Part shown: positions 1-11,170 of the stretch, one piece after another
How positions within the stretch are numbered: the stretch's first letter is position 1
Layout: every line of letters starts with the position of its first letter
NCBI GenBank assembly: GCA_949126835.1
Contig: OX421498.1
Span: 29,427,081 to 29,491,080, forward strand
Length of the DNA: 64,000 nucleotides
Direction: 5' to 3'
Source: Anisus vortex
Taxonomy: Eukaryota; Mollusca; Gastropoda; Planorbidae
Made by a program: the position numbers and the translations under genes
The notes under the pieces: generated by a model
Databases searched by the model: none
Told to the model about the DNA's origin: nothing
Seen by the model: the letters and a program-made list of their open reading frames with translations, nothing else

Positions 1-63
1 ATTGTTTTCGAACCGATTATCGACGAAAACCGAAGTTTGAATGCCACTCAATTATAAATAAAT

Positions 64-440
64 AAATATATTTGATATATAGGCCTATATATATATATAT
101 ATATATATATTTGATAACATGTATCTTATATGATAAATATTTCCACGATCGCTGCCTGTCTTAGCTATCAATTACTTCCTCGTGGTTTTAACATTGATGT
201 CACGCTTTACCCCCAGTCGTGAGAGAGAAGTCACGACATAAGAACGAAGCAGGGTTCTAGTTATGCTAACGTTATTTCCCTTTATCCCTTGACCTCGTGG
301 TCTAAATGTTCTTGGGGAGGTGCTCAAAGCCATTGATTTATATATATATATATTTTTTTTTTCAAATATATATATATATTTTATATATATTATATATATA
401 TATATTTTTTTTTTTTCAATATATTTATATATATATTTTT
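64..440. repeat. AT-rich simple repeats
   Basis: TA dinucleotide runs occur near 85-112 and again at about 337-440, where they alternate with T tracts. Minus-strand open frames across this stretch consist of Ile/Tyr/Lys repeats and are products of the low complexity. No gene is seen in bases 1-550. The first 40 bases (accgattatcgacgaaaaccg) recall the ccgaaa-rich repeat at 33.65-33.81 kb. Confidence 0.75.
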
Positions 441-628
441 TTTCTAAACAATTAACATAGTTTATCCATATTTTATTGTACTCCATTGTAAAAGTATTGT
501 ACTGTTTTGTCAATGCCAATATTTTTATTTTGTCTCACAATCCCTTTATATGCCTTGGCCACTGAAACTGATAAGCTCTTACTTCATTAACCGACTTATA
601 GTTAGTGTTTCGGTACACGGTTTTATTT

Positions 629-801
629 CCACGGGTCGGCAACCTTTAGATAATATTGTGCCACGTAGCCTTTCTAAATCATTCAGCGTGCCAACAACCA
701 TAGTGAGACTTGAATTTCCCTTTTTGGTGGTCCTTTGCGTGCCTTTTAAAACCGCTCTGCGTGCCACGTCTGGCGAGCGTAACGTAGGTTGTCGACCCCT
801 G
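629..801. mobile_element. hAT-type MITE ('GTGCC' family) fragment
   Basis: The segment runs from gggtcggcaacctttag to gtaggttgtcgacccctg. These are imperfect inverted ends of the CAGGGGTNGNCAACC type used by hAT elements. Internally it repeats gcgtgcc/gtgcca motifs also found near 2.94-3.02, 34.06-34.23, 55.6, 56.6 and 57.6 kb. The left terminal bases are degraded (acgggt instead of aggggt) and I found no clean 8-bp duplication. No coding capacity remains. Confidence 0.55.
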
Positions 802-802
802 A

Positions 803-898
803 TATAGCATTATGAACATTTTCACCATTCTCTGCGGTGAAGCTGAGAAAAAACAACAACAACACGTAGATAGATAAAACAGTTGCAGAATAGTTCAT
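803..898 (-). CDS. possible signal-peptide exon remnant
   Basis: A minus-strand ATG at 898 opens about 30 codons: MNYSAT followed by a strongly hydrophobic Leu/Phe/Val stretch and a small-residue end, like a secretory signal peptide. The frame then runs straight into the hAT MITE at 629-801. It could be the first exon of a secreted protein cut by the MITE, perhaps another relative of the somatomedin-B cluster. No cysteine module follows, so this is weak. A chance AT-rich ORF is the main alternative. Confidence 0.2.
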
Positions 899-1617
899 GG
901 TATCATTAATACTTTCCTCAGGACAAAATATCATATCAATATCTCGTGGAAAAGTTTAAAGAAAACTAAATATTTATAAAGTTTGTAATTTTTTCGCGAA
1001 AAAAAAAAGTAGATTAATACGTTTTTTTTATTAGCTTGAGATTTGTTTATTGTTCAATGTAAATATATACAATGAAATTTTACAAACACTTGTGACATTT
1101 TGCGAAAATATGATACTAATTTAGAAATTAAGTCAGCTATTTGTCTGGAAGGTACTAGAAAAAATTAACGAGAAAGCAATTACATATAAAAAAAACAACA
1201 GGAAAACTTCAACGATTCTCAAACCAGTAATTTGGAAAAGATTCAAAGATCGACACAAACAAATTAATCATTAATGAAGGCGGGAAAAAACAGGGAATTA
1301 TGCGAATACCCATCAATTTATTTTTCTTTAACCAAACAATGATACATGTACTTGATTATAATATGGTGGGTACTTCAATATTATTTTTGTTTTAAAATTC
1401 TGAGTTATTATTAAAGAATATTTTTAAAAAAGCAATTCATAAACATCCACATTAAAAAAAATTCTTTGGACTATTCATACAAGCAAAACTATTGTCAACT
1501 GTACACATCTTGTATAGTTTATCTGTTACAGCTTCTCCTTCTTTACAGAAGAATATTGCGTCCTAGGCCTGTCCGTGGTTTGAGTCTAGATTGGACTAGT
1601 GTATTGTCTATTCTGCG
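812..1617. other. AT-rich non-coding DNA
   Basis: Apart from the signal-like ORF ending at 898, nothing recognisable is seen. The stretch has A/T homopolymers and no long open frame with protein-like composition. Confidence 0.5.
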
Positions 1618-1950
1618 ACAGTTCTACTGTGTCGGCTCCATTGGCTCCCTATGAAAGCCAGGACAGATTTTAAAGTGGCGCTACTTTGCCATCAGTGCCT
1701 TTATAACAACGAAATGCCGTCATATCTCAAGGAACTAATCGAACCATAATTATATTCCGCAAAGAAAATTTCGTTCTGCTGACTCCTCACTTCTCGAAGT
1801 TTCACGCTTCTCTCTGACGACAGTTGGCATGAGAGCCGTTTCAATATCTGGTCCGAAAGTTTGGAATCTACTTCCCATCCAACTCAGGCGAATCGTCACT
1901 CTTAAAAGGACCTTTCAAACACATTATTTTTATATTTACCTTCGTTAAAC
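1618..1950 (+). pseudogene. LINE (CR1/L2-like) ORF2 C-terminal fragment
   Basis: Translation gives RLHWLPMKARTDFK, then LLCHQCLYNNEMPSYL, then after a frameshift near 1745 RSADSSLLEV and later GPKVWNLLPIQLR. This is the conserved tail of CR1/L2/Jockey-type reverse transcriptase ORFs (LHWLP, a P-YL segment, then WN-LP--LR). A stop in the first frame and the frame change show that it is dead. The RT domain itself is missing, as expected of a 5'-truncated copy. The LINE at 26.6-28.1 kb has the same tail architecture but a clearly different sequence. Confidence 0.75.
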
Positions 1951-2937
1951 ATTTTTTTAGACTGTTTCACTTTTCTATTAAGTGTCCCCGTGAATCATTG
2001 CACTCATAGTGCTTCGGGTTTACAGAAAAGAAGGAGACATAAATCTGTCCTATAAGCGGACATATATTATGAGAGGCCGACTGGTCCTGCGGTTACTTCA
2101 CCGTGTCAATCGACACGTCGCGGGTTCTATCCCTGCCGCCGACCGATTTAATGAGTTAATATCTTTTAAACATTAATGATTACAATTATTGCATAAAAAA
2201 ATTATATTTAAAAAGTCTTTTATGTTTATTAAATTATTAACAACAATATTGTTGTATTATATAACATAACTTGTTTGGCATAACTATTGAATCAAATTAA
2301 AGATACTTAATTTTCATTAAAGGGAGATGATTAACCACTTTTATTGTCGCTAATATTTATAACATTATGTTTCTTATCTTTCTTTAAAAAAAATACTAAA
2401 TAGCCTACAACTTATAACTTTATAATGACCGAACTGTGAAAATTACTAAATTACTAGAACATTATATAAATATTATATGACAAATATTTAGATGCGCGTT
2501 TTTTAAACATTAAATTTGCTACCCAAATAGTCTGATTATTACTTATCAATTCCTCATAATTATATTATATTTTAAAGTATTCTAGGTTTTCTATAGCCCA
2601 AACAAATAAAATAAAAAAATCTCTGTTAAACTGAGAACGAAGTCGATCAATATTAGCAGTTGCCTTATCCTTAACTTGGCAACCAAATGATGTTTACAAA
2701 ACAATTACCATACATGTGAAAGTTTGGTAATAAAACTTTGTATTTGGTATAAATGCAAATAAAAAGGATGATAGCCTAATACCAAACACGTTAATTTTGT
2801 TAATAAATATAAAATGCTTTAACGATTTGTAGGCCTATAGATTTCATTTGCTCTTGGTCTTAATTTTGCTACGGAGTTGAATTTATTATCTTATGAAAAA
2901 AATAAAACAATAAAACAAGTATAATAAAGCAATGGTG
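1951..2937. other. AT-rich non-coding DNA with a tRNA-like patch
   Basis: At 2072-2145 a segment with an A-box-like ctggtcctgcggtta and a B-box-like gcgggttctatcc resembles a tRNA-derived SINE head. The pairing is too poor to call a tRNA gene. The rest is AT-rich with no protein-like frame. Confidence 0.4.
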
Positions 2938-3018
2938 ACTTTTAGGCTTTTGGCACGCTAAATGATTTAGAAATCCTAGTTTGGCATACTATTAGCAAAA
3001 GGTTGCCGACCCCTGGTC
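2938..3018. mobile_element. hAT MITE terminus ('GTGCC' family)
   Basis: The segment contains ttggcacgct, ttggcatac and the end ggttgccgacccctgg, matching the terminal part of the MITE at 629-801 and the complete copy at 57590-57785. Only one end is recognisable. Confidence 0.5.
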
Positions 3019-3453
3019 TAGACTGAGGGTCTTTGTTTCTAATATTAATGAGCTTTGCAATTTGCAAGATTTATGCTATCATATATGAAAGTTATTGACG
3101 GTATTGTGAAGATGTATGACGATGTAATCTATAAATGAAATTGTTATTTCCTAAGCAGAAATAAAGCCTGGTACATCAGACTTAAAATAATGATAATAAT
3201 GACTAGTATTGCGACTGAATTTATCCTGCTAGGTGGGCTTATTTTCCAAAATTCAGTTGCCGATGTTTGACTAGGGAAGGCTCAAAAACACTAGTCAAAC
3301 AGAAAGTTTACAACTATTGGCTCATCGTCTTATGAAGCTATTTAGAATAAATTATAAAAATACCAGTTACACCTGAACATTTACAGATACTTGTCCAAAA
3401 CGAAATATTAATGAGCAATTGTATTTTATATTGCTTAAATCTATCTTTCAGTG
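3019..3453. other. non-coding DNA
   Basis: No recognisable gene or repeat was found in this stretch. Confidence 0.5.
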
Positions 3454-3682
<229 letters not shown>

Positions 3683-4364
3683 TGTATATATGTTAGTGTG
3701 CCTGTGTGTGTGTAAAGTGTTATTTACTTCCACACCGATGACGTCAACCAAGAGCTCTTTAACCTACATTTGTATTGTATGGTTCACTACAGTGCAAGTT
3801 GTAGTAAATATCAGGTTGAATGCTAACCACTCAAGGATCAAGGAACAGATCTTTATTGTCCTGATGAGTCCACCAGCCAATCAAATATAACTAAATGTAA
3901 TCAAAGTATACCCTAATTATTTTGAGTACGTAGTTATAAAGATCAACAATAGATTGGCAAACATCCATTCAGTCAAGTATATTTTAAGACGAAACTCAGT
4001 CTCACCCCTAAAGCTAAACATTTCCTTATAGCCAATTTTTGAAATTTGATAGAAACGCTTCGCCAAGTACGGTCTCCGCTTAGAAGAGTTTGTTTTGTCT
4101 CCAGTGATGGTTGTATAAGAGACTAATGTATGTAAATGTCATTTGTTTGTCTTTTTGCAATAAAGTCTAATTGTACAGCTTAGGGGCAAAATGATTCCTT
4201 CAATAAAAAAGGTTGTTGTTTTTTCAACAGTGTTGACTGTTTTACTACTTATCTAATTTTATTTTTATAATAAAAACATTTCGAATTCGTATACAGGTTT
4301 GACACCTCTCTAAAAATAATTTTGTAAATATTTGGCTTAACTGACAATTTCAAATTAACCTATT
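3683..4364. other. non-coding DNA
   Basis: No gene recognised. The open frame crossing 3683-3890 is only the tail of the microsatellite frame. Confidence 0.5.
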
Positions 4365-4515
4365 AGAATGTTCTGGGTTCGAAACCTGGCGGCGACTAGT
4401 CCATGAGTCTACCCAGCTCTGATGGGTACCTGACATAAGTTGGAGTAAAGTAAAGGCGGCTGGACATTGTGCTGGCCACACATCCCCTAGTATGCCGTAG
4501 CCACATAAACTGGTG
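4365..4515 (+). mobile_element. tRNA-derived SINE fragment
   Basis: It starts with a pol III B box (gggttcgaaacc, about 4375-4386). A conserved SINE body follows: actagtccatgagtctaccc, then agctctgatgggtacctgac and aaagtaaaggcggctgg. I remember this body as common in gastropod genomes. The tRNA-like A box upstream is missing. A related copy lies on the minus strand at 59705-59812 (ctgggtagactcaggg). Confidence 0.65.
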
Positions 4516-4780
4516 AACGCTGCTCAGTTTGATCAGTTTGGTCCGAAGGGTACTTTCTTTTCTTGTCCGCATTCATTCTCTTTTTCACATTTTTTTGACA
4601 ATCTAATTTATCCCCCATATCCCTTAACCGTCTCTTACTGTCTCTCTCACTCAATCACACTCATTGGCACACACACATACACACACGCTCTCATGCACAC
4701 TCTTTATGCACTCATTCTATCATTTTTCTCATTCTCACAACCTCTATCTTTTTCGCGCTTTCTTTCTTCCTTTCTCCCTC

Positions 4781-4966
4781 TTTCTCTCTTAATGCCTTCT
4801 AACTTCTTCTCTCCCACTAACTAGTTCTAATTCTCCTTTAGTTTTTCTCTTAATGCCTTCTAACTTCTTCTCTCCCACTAACTAGTTCTAATTCTCATTT
4901 TGTTTCTCTCTAAATGCCTTCTAACTTCTTCTCTCCCACTAACTAGTTCTAATTCTACTTTTGTCT
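4781..4966. repeat. 61-bp tandem repeat, three copies
   Basis: The unit contains aatgccttctaacttcttct and cccactaactagttctaatt. It begins at 4791, 4852 and 4913, exactly 61 bp apart, with a few substitutions. It sits at the end of a CT-rich tract from about 4550. Confidence 0.9.
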
Positions 4967-6543
4967 CTCTATCTCACTGATTAAATCTATACACTTGTTC
5001 TCCTTATCTGTGTTTAGTATGCGCTGTCTCTATCGACATCTTGCACCCCCCAACACCCTAAAATCTTTGTCTATTTCTTAGCCCTCTTTATTTATTTGCT
5101 CTTAAGTACCTGCCCCTCCCCTTCCATAGTTCAATTCGATAAAAAAAAAGTTATCCTTGACGGTAGAGTTTAGTCAAACATATTTATTGTTTATTAGAAA
5201 GCTTCATTGTTTTTTTTATGTTCAAACCTTTTTTTTATGCAAAGAGAATGTACAGTCATTTAATTCAAAATAAAACTTTAGTCTGTACATGTTATTGGAT
5301 AGCATTTTAACTAAAAGACTGCTAGAGCCAAAAGTGGAGACAGAAGTCGCCATCAGCGAGACACAACAGAAATTCAAGGCAGTTGAAATAAATTGAGACA
5401 TTCTCTCTTGGACAAGTCTAATAATGCACAATGCCCCAATGAAATATTATTATAAGAAGTCGTTATTATATTTGTAGAACTTATCACAAAAAATATATTT
5501 AAAAAAAACAGTGTTCATTAGCATTAGCGTAGCAGGGATTGCAAGCTAGAGAATGGGCGAATGGTGAAAGGTAAGGGGATAATAGCACATGCTTTGAGGG
5601 GGGGGGGGATAATAGTACATGCTAAGAAAAATTGTATTAGGCAAAATGAATGATTTTTATTATCAATAATTTAGTTTAAAATATAAATATAATACAACAG
5701 AAAGACAGGTAAAACAATAGCACAACATTTTCTTGCACAATTCTATGGAAAGCAAAAGTTTATGCAGAGCTGCCTAAAATGGCTATAATTGAATTTTTGA
5801 AAAAAATATATAGAAAAGATTTAATCGAATTTGTTTGGGGAATAAAAATGTGAAACTAAAAAAACATTGCAGGTCCTTTGTTTGTTTCTGTCTATGGAAT
5901 TAAATTGTTATAATAAAAACAATCAAGAAAAATTATTTCAAAAATGTGAAATCCTCCTTTTATAGAAAGAGGTTTTTGGCACATGCCCTCTATTGGCTAC
6001 GTTTATAGTCATCATTAAACCAAGCTATTGAGTGTACAATTATTTAAAATTCAGAACAAATCTATAAAAACAGCTACTAAAATTGTAAACAGTAAACATA
6101 TGTTTGTTTTTTTAAAATGCCAGTTTTTCAGAAAACCTACTTCAAGGACTAGCAAATATATCTATTTACTACAAAACAAAAAAGGTGCAAGACATTTAAA
6201 TCTATTTACCATAAAAGTGTATGTATATATATTATATAAAGCAAAGGGAATGAAACATTAAAAGAATATATTAACCATAACCCTAAACAATGTAGTAATA
6301 CATAAAAAAGTGTTTACAGAGTTGTCGCCAGTGGCATTGGACTCACAAGGACAACCTCCCGATGGAATGTGCTGTTGCAGGACTATGCAGGACTATAAAT
6401 CTAAATGAATAACTCTAAATGAATAAGGGCTGACATTGGCTCTATCTTAGTGTATCCAAACTTCGGGAGATGTCGGAGATGTGAAATTCGAGGGGTGTGG
6501 ATAAATAAATGAGACTCCTTTCACCATACCCAGTATCTTAACC
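4967..6543. other. AT-rich non-coding DNA
   Basis: The stretch contains a short G run near 5598 and A/T tracts. A 69-codon minus-strand frame at 5222-5431 has no recognisable motif. Nothing else is supported. Confidence 0.5.
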
Positions 6544-7392
6544 CAGGTCCGGCTCTAGGGTTTTTGGCGCCCTAGGCGAACACAAATTCTGCGCCCTCAT
6601 TGAAGTGCCTTTGGCATAAAACCGTAATGGTGCTTTTCTTGCTTTCTGCTTAGCGAATTCTTATATGAGTGCTTTGTCTTGCTATCTCACTTTCCTTAGA
6701 AATTGTCGCAAGGCCCACAAATATCTCCTGACATATTGTACTACGCAGATAGGTTTTAATCAGCTTAAGTTTTGAAAAACTTCGTTCAGCACTAGCTACG
6801 GAAAGTGGCAACGTAAGCAAAATACGAAGGGATACACAAATGTTAGGAAATCCATTTTCAATATTCTGTTGGTAAATGTAGTTTAGGAATTCTTCAGGGC
6901 TTAATACTGAGTCATGGAGATGATGAGAAATTGCTCTTAGTTCAGAATACTGCCACTAGATCCATTTAGTGTCTTCATAAATCTCTTCCAAAGCATCACA
7001 AACATGAGAAAACTGGTAATCAGAGGTGTTAGTGCATCAATTCGACTGGATTATCTTGTGCCACTTAGGGGATTTAATGTACTCGTTTTCGTAATTAAAT
7101 GCACAAAAACAACAATTGCACTGCCAAATCACACAACTCAGCGCTCGCACGACTTACGATTCACGAACTGACTTGATGGTCACGGTCACGTCACTTTACT
7201 ATGATATTCCGCCGCCACATCGCATCCAGTAATTCATCTGCCTATGCTAGTAGCGCTCAGAAGCACTAAACTTTAATATAAATTATATTATTAAATCCCC
7301 AAATTAAAGAAAAATCCTCATTTTTGCGCCCCCCCCCAAATTTTGCGCCCTAGGCGGCCGCCTAGTTCGCCTATATGGATGAGCTGGCCCTG
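6544..7392 (-). mobile_element. internally deleted hAT element with TSD
   Basis: The ends are caggtccggctctaggg and the complement of gatgagctggccctg, a hAT CAGGNCCGGCTC type. The flanks are tcttaacc (6536-6543) and tcttaaac (7393-7400), an 8-bp duplication with one mismatch. On the minus strand, about 6840-6640 reads ILLTLPLSVASAERSFSKLK then LIKTYLRST, the hAT C-terminal dimerisation motif. Only this part of the transposase remains, with no upstream BED finger or catalytic core, so the copy is non-autonomous. GC-rich 'gcgccctaggc' repeats lie just inside both ends. Confidence 0.85.
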
Positions 7393-7742
7393 TCTTAAAC
7401 AAATGCCTATGGATATGTCAAAACCGACATGGTTGTGGGGGCATACTCCTCTCGTGGGACTGTGGATTAGTTTTTACTCACCTTTCTTAGAATTCCTGAG
7501 GCAAGACCAGCTCCGCTACGCCGGAACCACTGACCTATATGAATACGAGTACCGTGTGCATGGTGTAAAATTTGTTTGACTGCTCGAGGCGAGGACAGCG
7601 CCGAATACGTTTTAGGCAGTGCCTCACATTGCAAAACAGAAGGCCTAATTTTTTAAAATTATCCTTCCAAAGTGCTTTAATAAAAGTTGTATTATGTGAA
7701 ATCTGGGCCTTTCCCATAATTTGCTCGCCAATCTTGACCAGC
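7393..7742. other. unassigned DNA between hAT and TM-bearing ORF
   Basis: Short frames on both strands are open here but none is recognisable. The minus-strand frame 7535-7717 contains a basic stretch (RHCLKRIRRC) and could be a decayed tail of the ORF at 7743-8008. This is not supported further. Confidence 0.35.
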
Positions 7743-8008
7743 TTAACGTTTACTCACTCCTTTCACGAGATCAAGAAATAGTCCGGATAGTTTTTTTATT
7801 GTCCCTACTTCCCTAAGCTGAGATTGGTAGACGTTTCTCAATCTCAATCTAAGAAATTGAGTTCTCATTTTCCAGAGAAAGATTAGCCACAAGATGGGCA
7901 AAATAATGAAGCCATAGATTTGGTAGGGCAGACATTTGAAAGACGCGTTGCCAGCACAAATGCCATTCCACCAGAACAAAGTTATCCAGATGAAAGGGTA
8001 ATTTCGTA
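7743..8008 (-). CDS. unrecognised ORF with one membrane segment
   Basis: The minus-strand frame is open from about 8008 and ends at 7743 with no ATG at its head. It reads FWWNGICAGNASFKCLPYQI, then a strongly hydrophobic helix (IYGFIILPILWLIFLW), then a basic tail beginning KMRTQFLRLRLRNVYQ. The order is extracellular Cys pair, membrane helix, then positive-inside cytoplasmic tail. It lies about 340 bp downstream of the intact somatomedin-B gene on the same strand, so it could be a further exon or the remnant of another membrane protein. Splice sites were not demonstrated. I do not recognise the family. Confidence 0.35.
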
Positions 8009-8348
8009 AATATGTTTTTTAATGTCCTTTAAAGTTTTTTTCTAAAACACATTTTTTTTAAGGAGACACTACAAATTACAAATCACATATTTTATATAGC
8101 GCTATTTATAACAATTCGTCTTCGGATTCACAATTTAAAAGCAATAATAAAACACGCTTACAAAAACAACATTGTACATTTAATAAAATGAATTATTCAA
8201 CAGATGAAATCAATAGATAAAAATAACTTAACACGTTCTAAAGTTTATGCAAAAATTAAGAGACAATATTTTGGACTAAAGGATGAAAACTTCTTTTTAT
8301 ACACAAAGGTTTTTAACTATAATTAATAGCATTAGACGTTAAAGATTA
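8009..8348. other. AT-rich spacer downstream of the SMB gene
   Basis: This is probably the 3' untranslated or intronic region of the minus-strand gene ending at 8349. No ORF or repeat is recognised. Confidence 0.4.
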
Positions 8349-9995
8349 TCAAATTATCAAATTTAGAACATATGTGACAAACAGTACAACGAAATACAAA
8401 TTATAAAATATGTTGGCCAAGGAAGAATTCTGATCATTGTCAGAAAATGTTGAAACTGTTTCAGTAAAGCATAAAAAATCACAGCTTTTTTGTAACATAC
8501 AATCAGTATTCAATGATGGTTTTGAATAATATATTTTGCATACACAGAAATGCATTTTGCTTTTTGATGTCGTAATTGTCGTAAAAGTTGATTGATTAAT
8601 GTTGTGTACAAAGTTTTCGACATTGCACCAGTTGAAGATTTTAAAATTTGATTGCATTGTTTTATTGGCTTGTAACCATTTTACGTCATCAACTTCGGAA
8701 ACGTCCAATTGGTTGTTTTTATCTCCGGTTCGTCCCAACATTGCGTTGATTTGTAAAGTCAAATGGAAGAGTTCAAATTTGTAATTGAAGTAGAGAAAAT
8801 CTTCTGAAGCGGATGAATTGAAATCAAGAACAAAAGTTACAATAGAGAGATTTTTTTGCAATTCTGGACGAAATAGCCAGAATATCGTTTGGACTGCTCC
8901 TATAGGAGATATTTTCAAAGCACTAGACAAGTAAGCCATCATGTAGTTTATAATGTAATTGCTTTCCTCAGGGTTAAGTAGCGAAAGGTCATTAGGCAAG
9001 CCTAGAAATAACAGAGAAAATTTTCTACAGGTGCCATCGGCATGAAGATAAAATCCCATTTGTAAATTACATTTGACAAAGTAGCAGCTGGGTTTGCTCA
9101 AAGTGGCGTTCTTGGACATGTCGCATCTGATTTCACTCCAAGGCAATAAATTGGTCTGCAAAATCAACCTTTCTGGAATAATCTTGACTGCCAATGGATA
9201 AAAAAGCGTAAAAGGTTGACGCAGGGAAAGCTGAGTTAAATTCAAACTGCAGGCATCACACATGGAGTAGTTATACATAATACTTTGAAGTAACAGATAT
9301 GGTATAAAAGAGTGACACAGGCGTTGCAACTTTACTGAGTTGTTACAGAGACTTACGCTACTCGGTGCGCAACGGCTACATCTCATTTCAGCAAAAGACG
9401 TTGAATAAAATGGTGAATGGAAATAGTAATCACTGGCTTTTGATATCACATTATCCTGTGATATATTGTTAACATTGACCGATATTGTCCATTTCTTTGC
9501 ACTATTTGATATACTGTGTACATTACAATTAAAGACGTCCATATTGGCATAAACTAAACCAGTATCATTATCAGTTACTGGCACGTTGGACACGAAATCA
9601 AAAAAAGAATCTTTACGGATGAAACCATGAATATTGTCTGTCTGATTGGGGCAGCTCGTTATAGCCAACACGTTAGCCAGTTCCAGACACGCAACCTGTA
9701 AGTCCAAGACGTGTCCGAATCTGTCCAGACTTTCTCTGACCACTTCCGGACATTCGTCAGCAATGTCACCACAGCAGTTTCTATAAACAGCACAAATGGC
9801 ATTGCAAGAGCAATCCGAAGAGAGCAACTGTTGGTAATTTCCACAACGTTTGTGACAAGACGTTTTAAGATCATTTTGTGATTTACTTTTGAAAGAAAAA
9901 TATATCTTCCTAGCCTCGTGTAGATAAGCATTATTGTCACACTGTACGTAACATAAATTGACGAAACAAAGTAATGCTGATATATAGTTTATCAT
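8349..9995 (-). CDS. somatomedin-B-domain surface/secreted protein (intact cluster member)
   Basis: A 548-codon single-exon frame on the minus strand. I chose the ATG at 9995 because it is followed directly by a signal peptide (MINYISALLCFVNLCYV). The frame stays open upstream to 10142, but that extension has no secretory character. Residues 47-82 form an eight-cysteine somatomedin-B-type module with spacing C-X3-C-X10-C-X-C-X3-C-X5-CC-X6-C. A Cys-rich ectodomain follows, with many N-X-S/T sites, the motif APSSVSLCNNS and a later C-X4-C-X7-GTC segment. The last 24 residues are hydrophobic after small polar residues (NDQNSSLANIF), suggesting a GPI signal or terminal membrane anchor. Somatomedin-B modules are known extracellular disulfide knots. 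The rest of the protein is not assigned. It could be the ectodomain part of a larger spliced receptor. It is the only undamaged one of four copies in the window. Confidence 0.8.
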   Translation of the reverse strand: MINYISALLCFVNLCYVQCDNNAYLHEARKIYFSFKSKSQNDLKTSCHKRCGNYQQLLSSDCSCNAICAVYRNCCGDIADECPEVVRESLDRFGHVLDLQVACLELANVLAITSCPNQTDNIHGFIRKDSFFDFVSNVPVTDNDTGLVYANMDVFNCNVHSISNSAKKWTISVNVNNISQDNVISKASDYYFHSPFYSTSFAEMRCSRCAPSSVSLCNNSVKLQRLCHSFIPYLLLQSIMYNYSMCDACSLNLTQLSLRQPFTLFYPLAVKIIPERLILQTNLLPWSEIRCDMSKNATLSKPSCYFVKCNLQMGFYLHADGTCRKFSLLFLGLPNDLSLLNPEESNYIINYMMAYLSSALKISPIGAVQTIFWLFRPELQKNLSIVTFVLDFNSSASEDFLYFNYKFELFHLTLQINAMLGRTGDKNNQLDVSEVDDVKWLQANKTMQSNFKIFNWCNVENFVHNINQSTFTTITTSKSKMHFCVCKIYYSKPSLNTDCMLQKSCDFLCFTETVSTFSDNDQNSSLANIFYNLYFVVLFVTYVLNLII

Positions 9996-10141
9996 TTTAT
10001 CAAAGTAGCATATTCGCCAACAGCTCACTGGCCATACTAAGACTTTCATTTTCATTGTTTTGATACAGCAGTTTAGCTTTTTAAGTGCTTCCAATCTGGA
10101 ATGAATACAATAAAACGTTTCTTTTAATCGATATATTTGCA

Positions 10142-10294
10142 TCTTTATCTATCTATCTATCTATTTTAAAATATTTCTATATATCTATCTAGATAAATAT
10201 CTATTTTTATATATTTATATTTGTGTATATATTTGTGTATATCTATCTAAGTCCATCTATTTCTATATCTATATCTATAACTATATATCTATAT
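10142..10294. repeat. degenerate ATCT/ATAT microsatellite
   Basis: A stretch of tatc, atat and tgtgtat repeats just upstream of the SMB gene. The outer LTR retrotransposon inserted into it; matching tatc-type sequence resumes at 23802. Confidence 0.85.
10291..10294. repeat. target-site duplication, left (ATAT)
   Basis: The 4-bp atat before the left LTR matches atat at 23802-23805 after the right LTR. In this AT-rich site chance agreement is possible, but 4 bp is a normal size for Ty3/gypsy insertions. Confidence 0.6.
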
Positions 10295-10891
10295 TGTTAC
10301 GAGTAGATTTATTTCCATATTATATTGGTTCTGTTATTATTAACTAAAGTTAAAATGAAATAATCTTAAACCCGAAATGTTTCCGTGTTAGGAATAAAAC
10401 ATGCATATGTCTAGACACTACGTCATAGCGATAAAATACGTCATATGCACGAGGGTGGAATACCGTTTAGTTTAGTTCTAGTTTGGGCGCTAATGTGTGA
10501 GGACTGTTTTTGACCACTTTCTTAAAGATAGGATTACGGCTTAATTCATTATAGAAGAATCTCAACTGATTAAGTTTCATTATATAATACTGGTACATGT
10601 ATTCTGTGGTATTGTTATATTTTATCATCTCAACTTGTTGGAATAAAATTGTGTTCAATTTCAAACAGGATTGTGGATTTCCTATATATTAAGGTACAGT
10701 TTATCTAAATCACTTTATACACAAAAGATTCATATCGCGACGAGTCAAATAAACATCAAATCTAATTCAATAACATCAATATAATTCTTATACAACCTTG
10801 TGAGATCCAAGATGGATATGAATCAAAATAATATATAATAATACATTACTAAAAATATCATCTAACGTCAGTAGCTGATTTCTACGTGACA
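10295..10891 (+). repeat. left LTR of outer element
   Basis: 597 bp, begins TGTTACGAGT and ends ACGTGACA. It matches 23205-23801 except at position 10513. A short minus-strand ORF inside is a by-product. Confidence 0.95.
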
Positions 10892-10897
10892 AAAGAT

Positions 10898-10917
10898 TGG
10901 GGGCTCAAGTCCTGGAT
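10898..10917 (+). promoter_or_regulatory. primer-binding site of outer element
   Basis: TGGGGGCTCAAGTCCTGGAT begins 6 nt after the LTR. The leading TGG would pair with a tRNA CCA end. Its first nine bases equal the inner element's PBS, but the rest differs by a two-base insertion and a substitution, so the primer tRNA is probably not the same or the pairing is imperfect. Confidence 0.65.
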
Positions 10918-11170
10918 CTAAAGTTTGTATGTATAAGAAATTGAGAATATACAACTGTTTTAGTGAAAACGATTTACAACAAATATTTATTCAAATTCTG
11001 TCTACGTGGGAGGCACTGTCTGTGTTCGGACATACTGTTTTCAGCTTTGTACACAACCATCCTTAAAATTTATCTTCTACAAATTAACAGTGGTGTAAAA
11101 TATTTCAATGGACTTTATAAAAGGTAAAGTTGAAATTTTTTATCTTCTATTTACGTCATAAATATAAAAC

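Noticed and set aside
172..519. 115-codon minus-strand frame
   Set aside because: Mostly Ile/Tyr/Lys repeats from TA-rich DNA.
5222..5431. 69-codon minus-strand frame
   Set aside because: No recognisable motif, domain or neighbour relation; probably chance.
10467..10664. 65-codon minus-strand frame present in both outer LTRs
   Set aside because: It is duplicated only because it lies in the LTR and shows no coding evidence.
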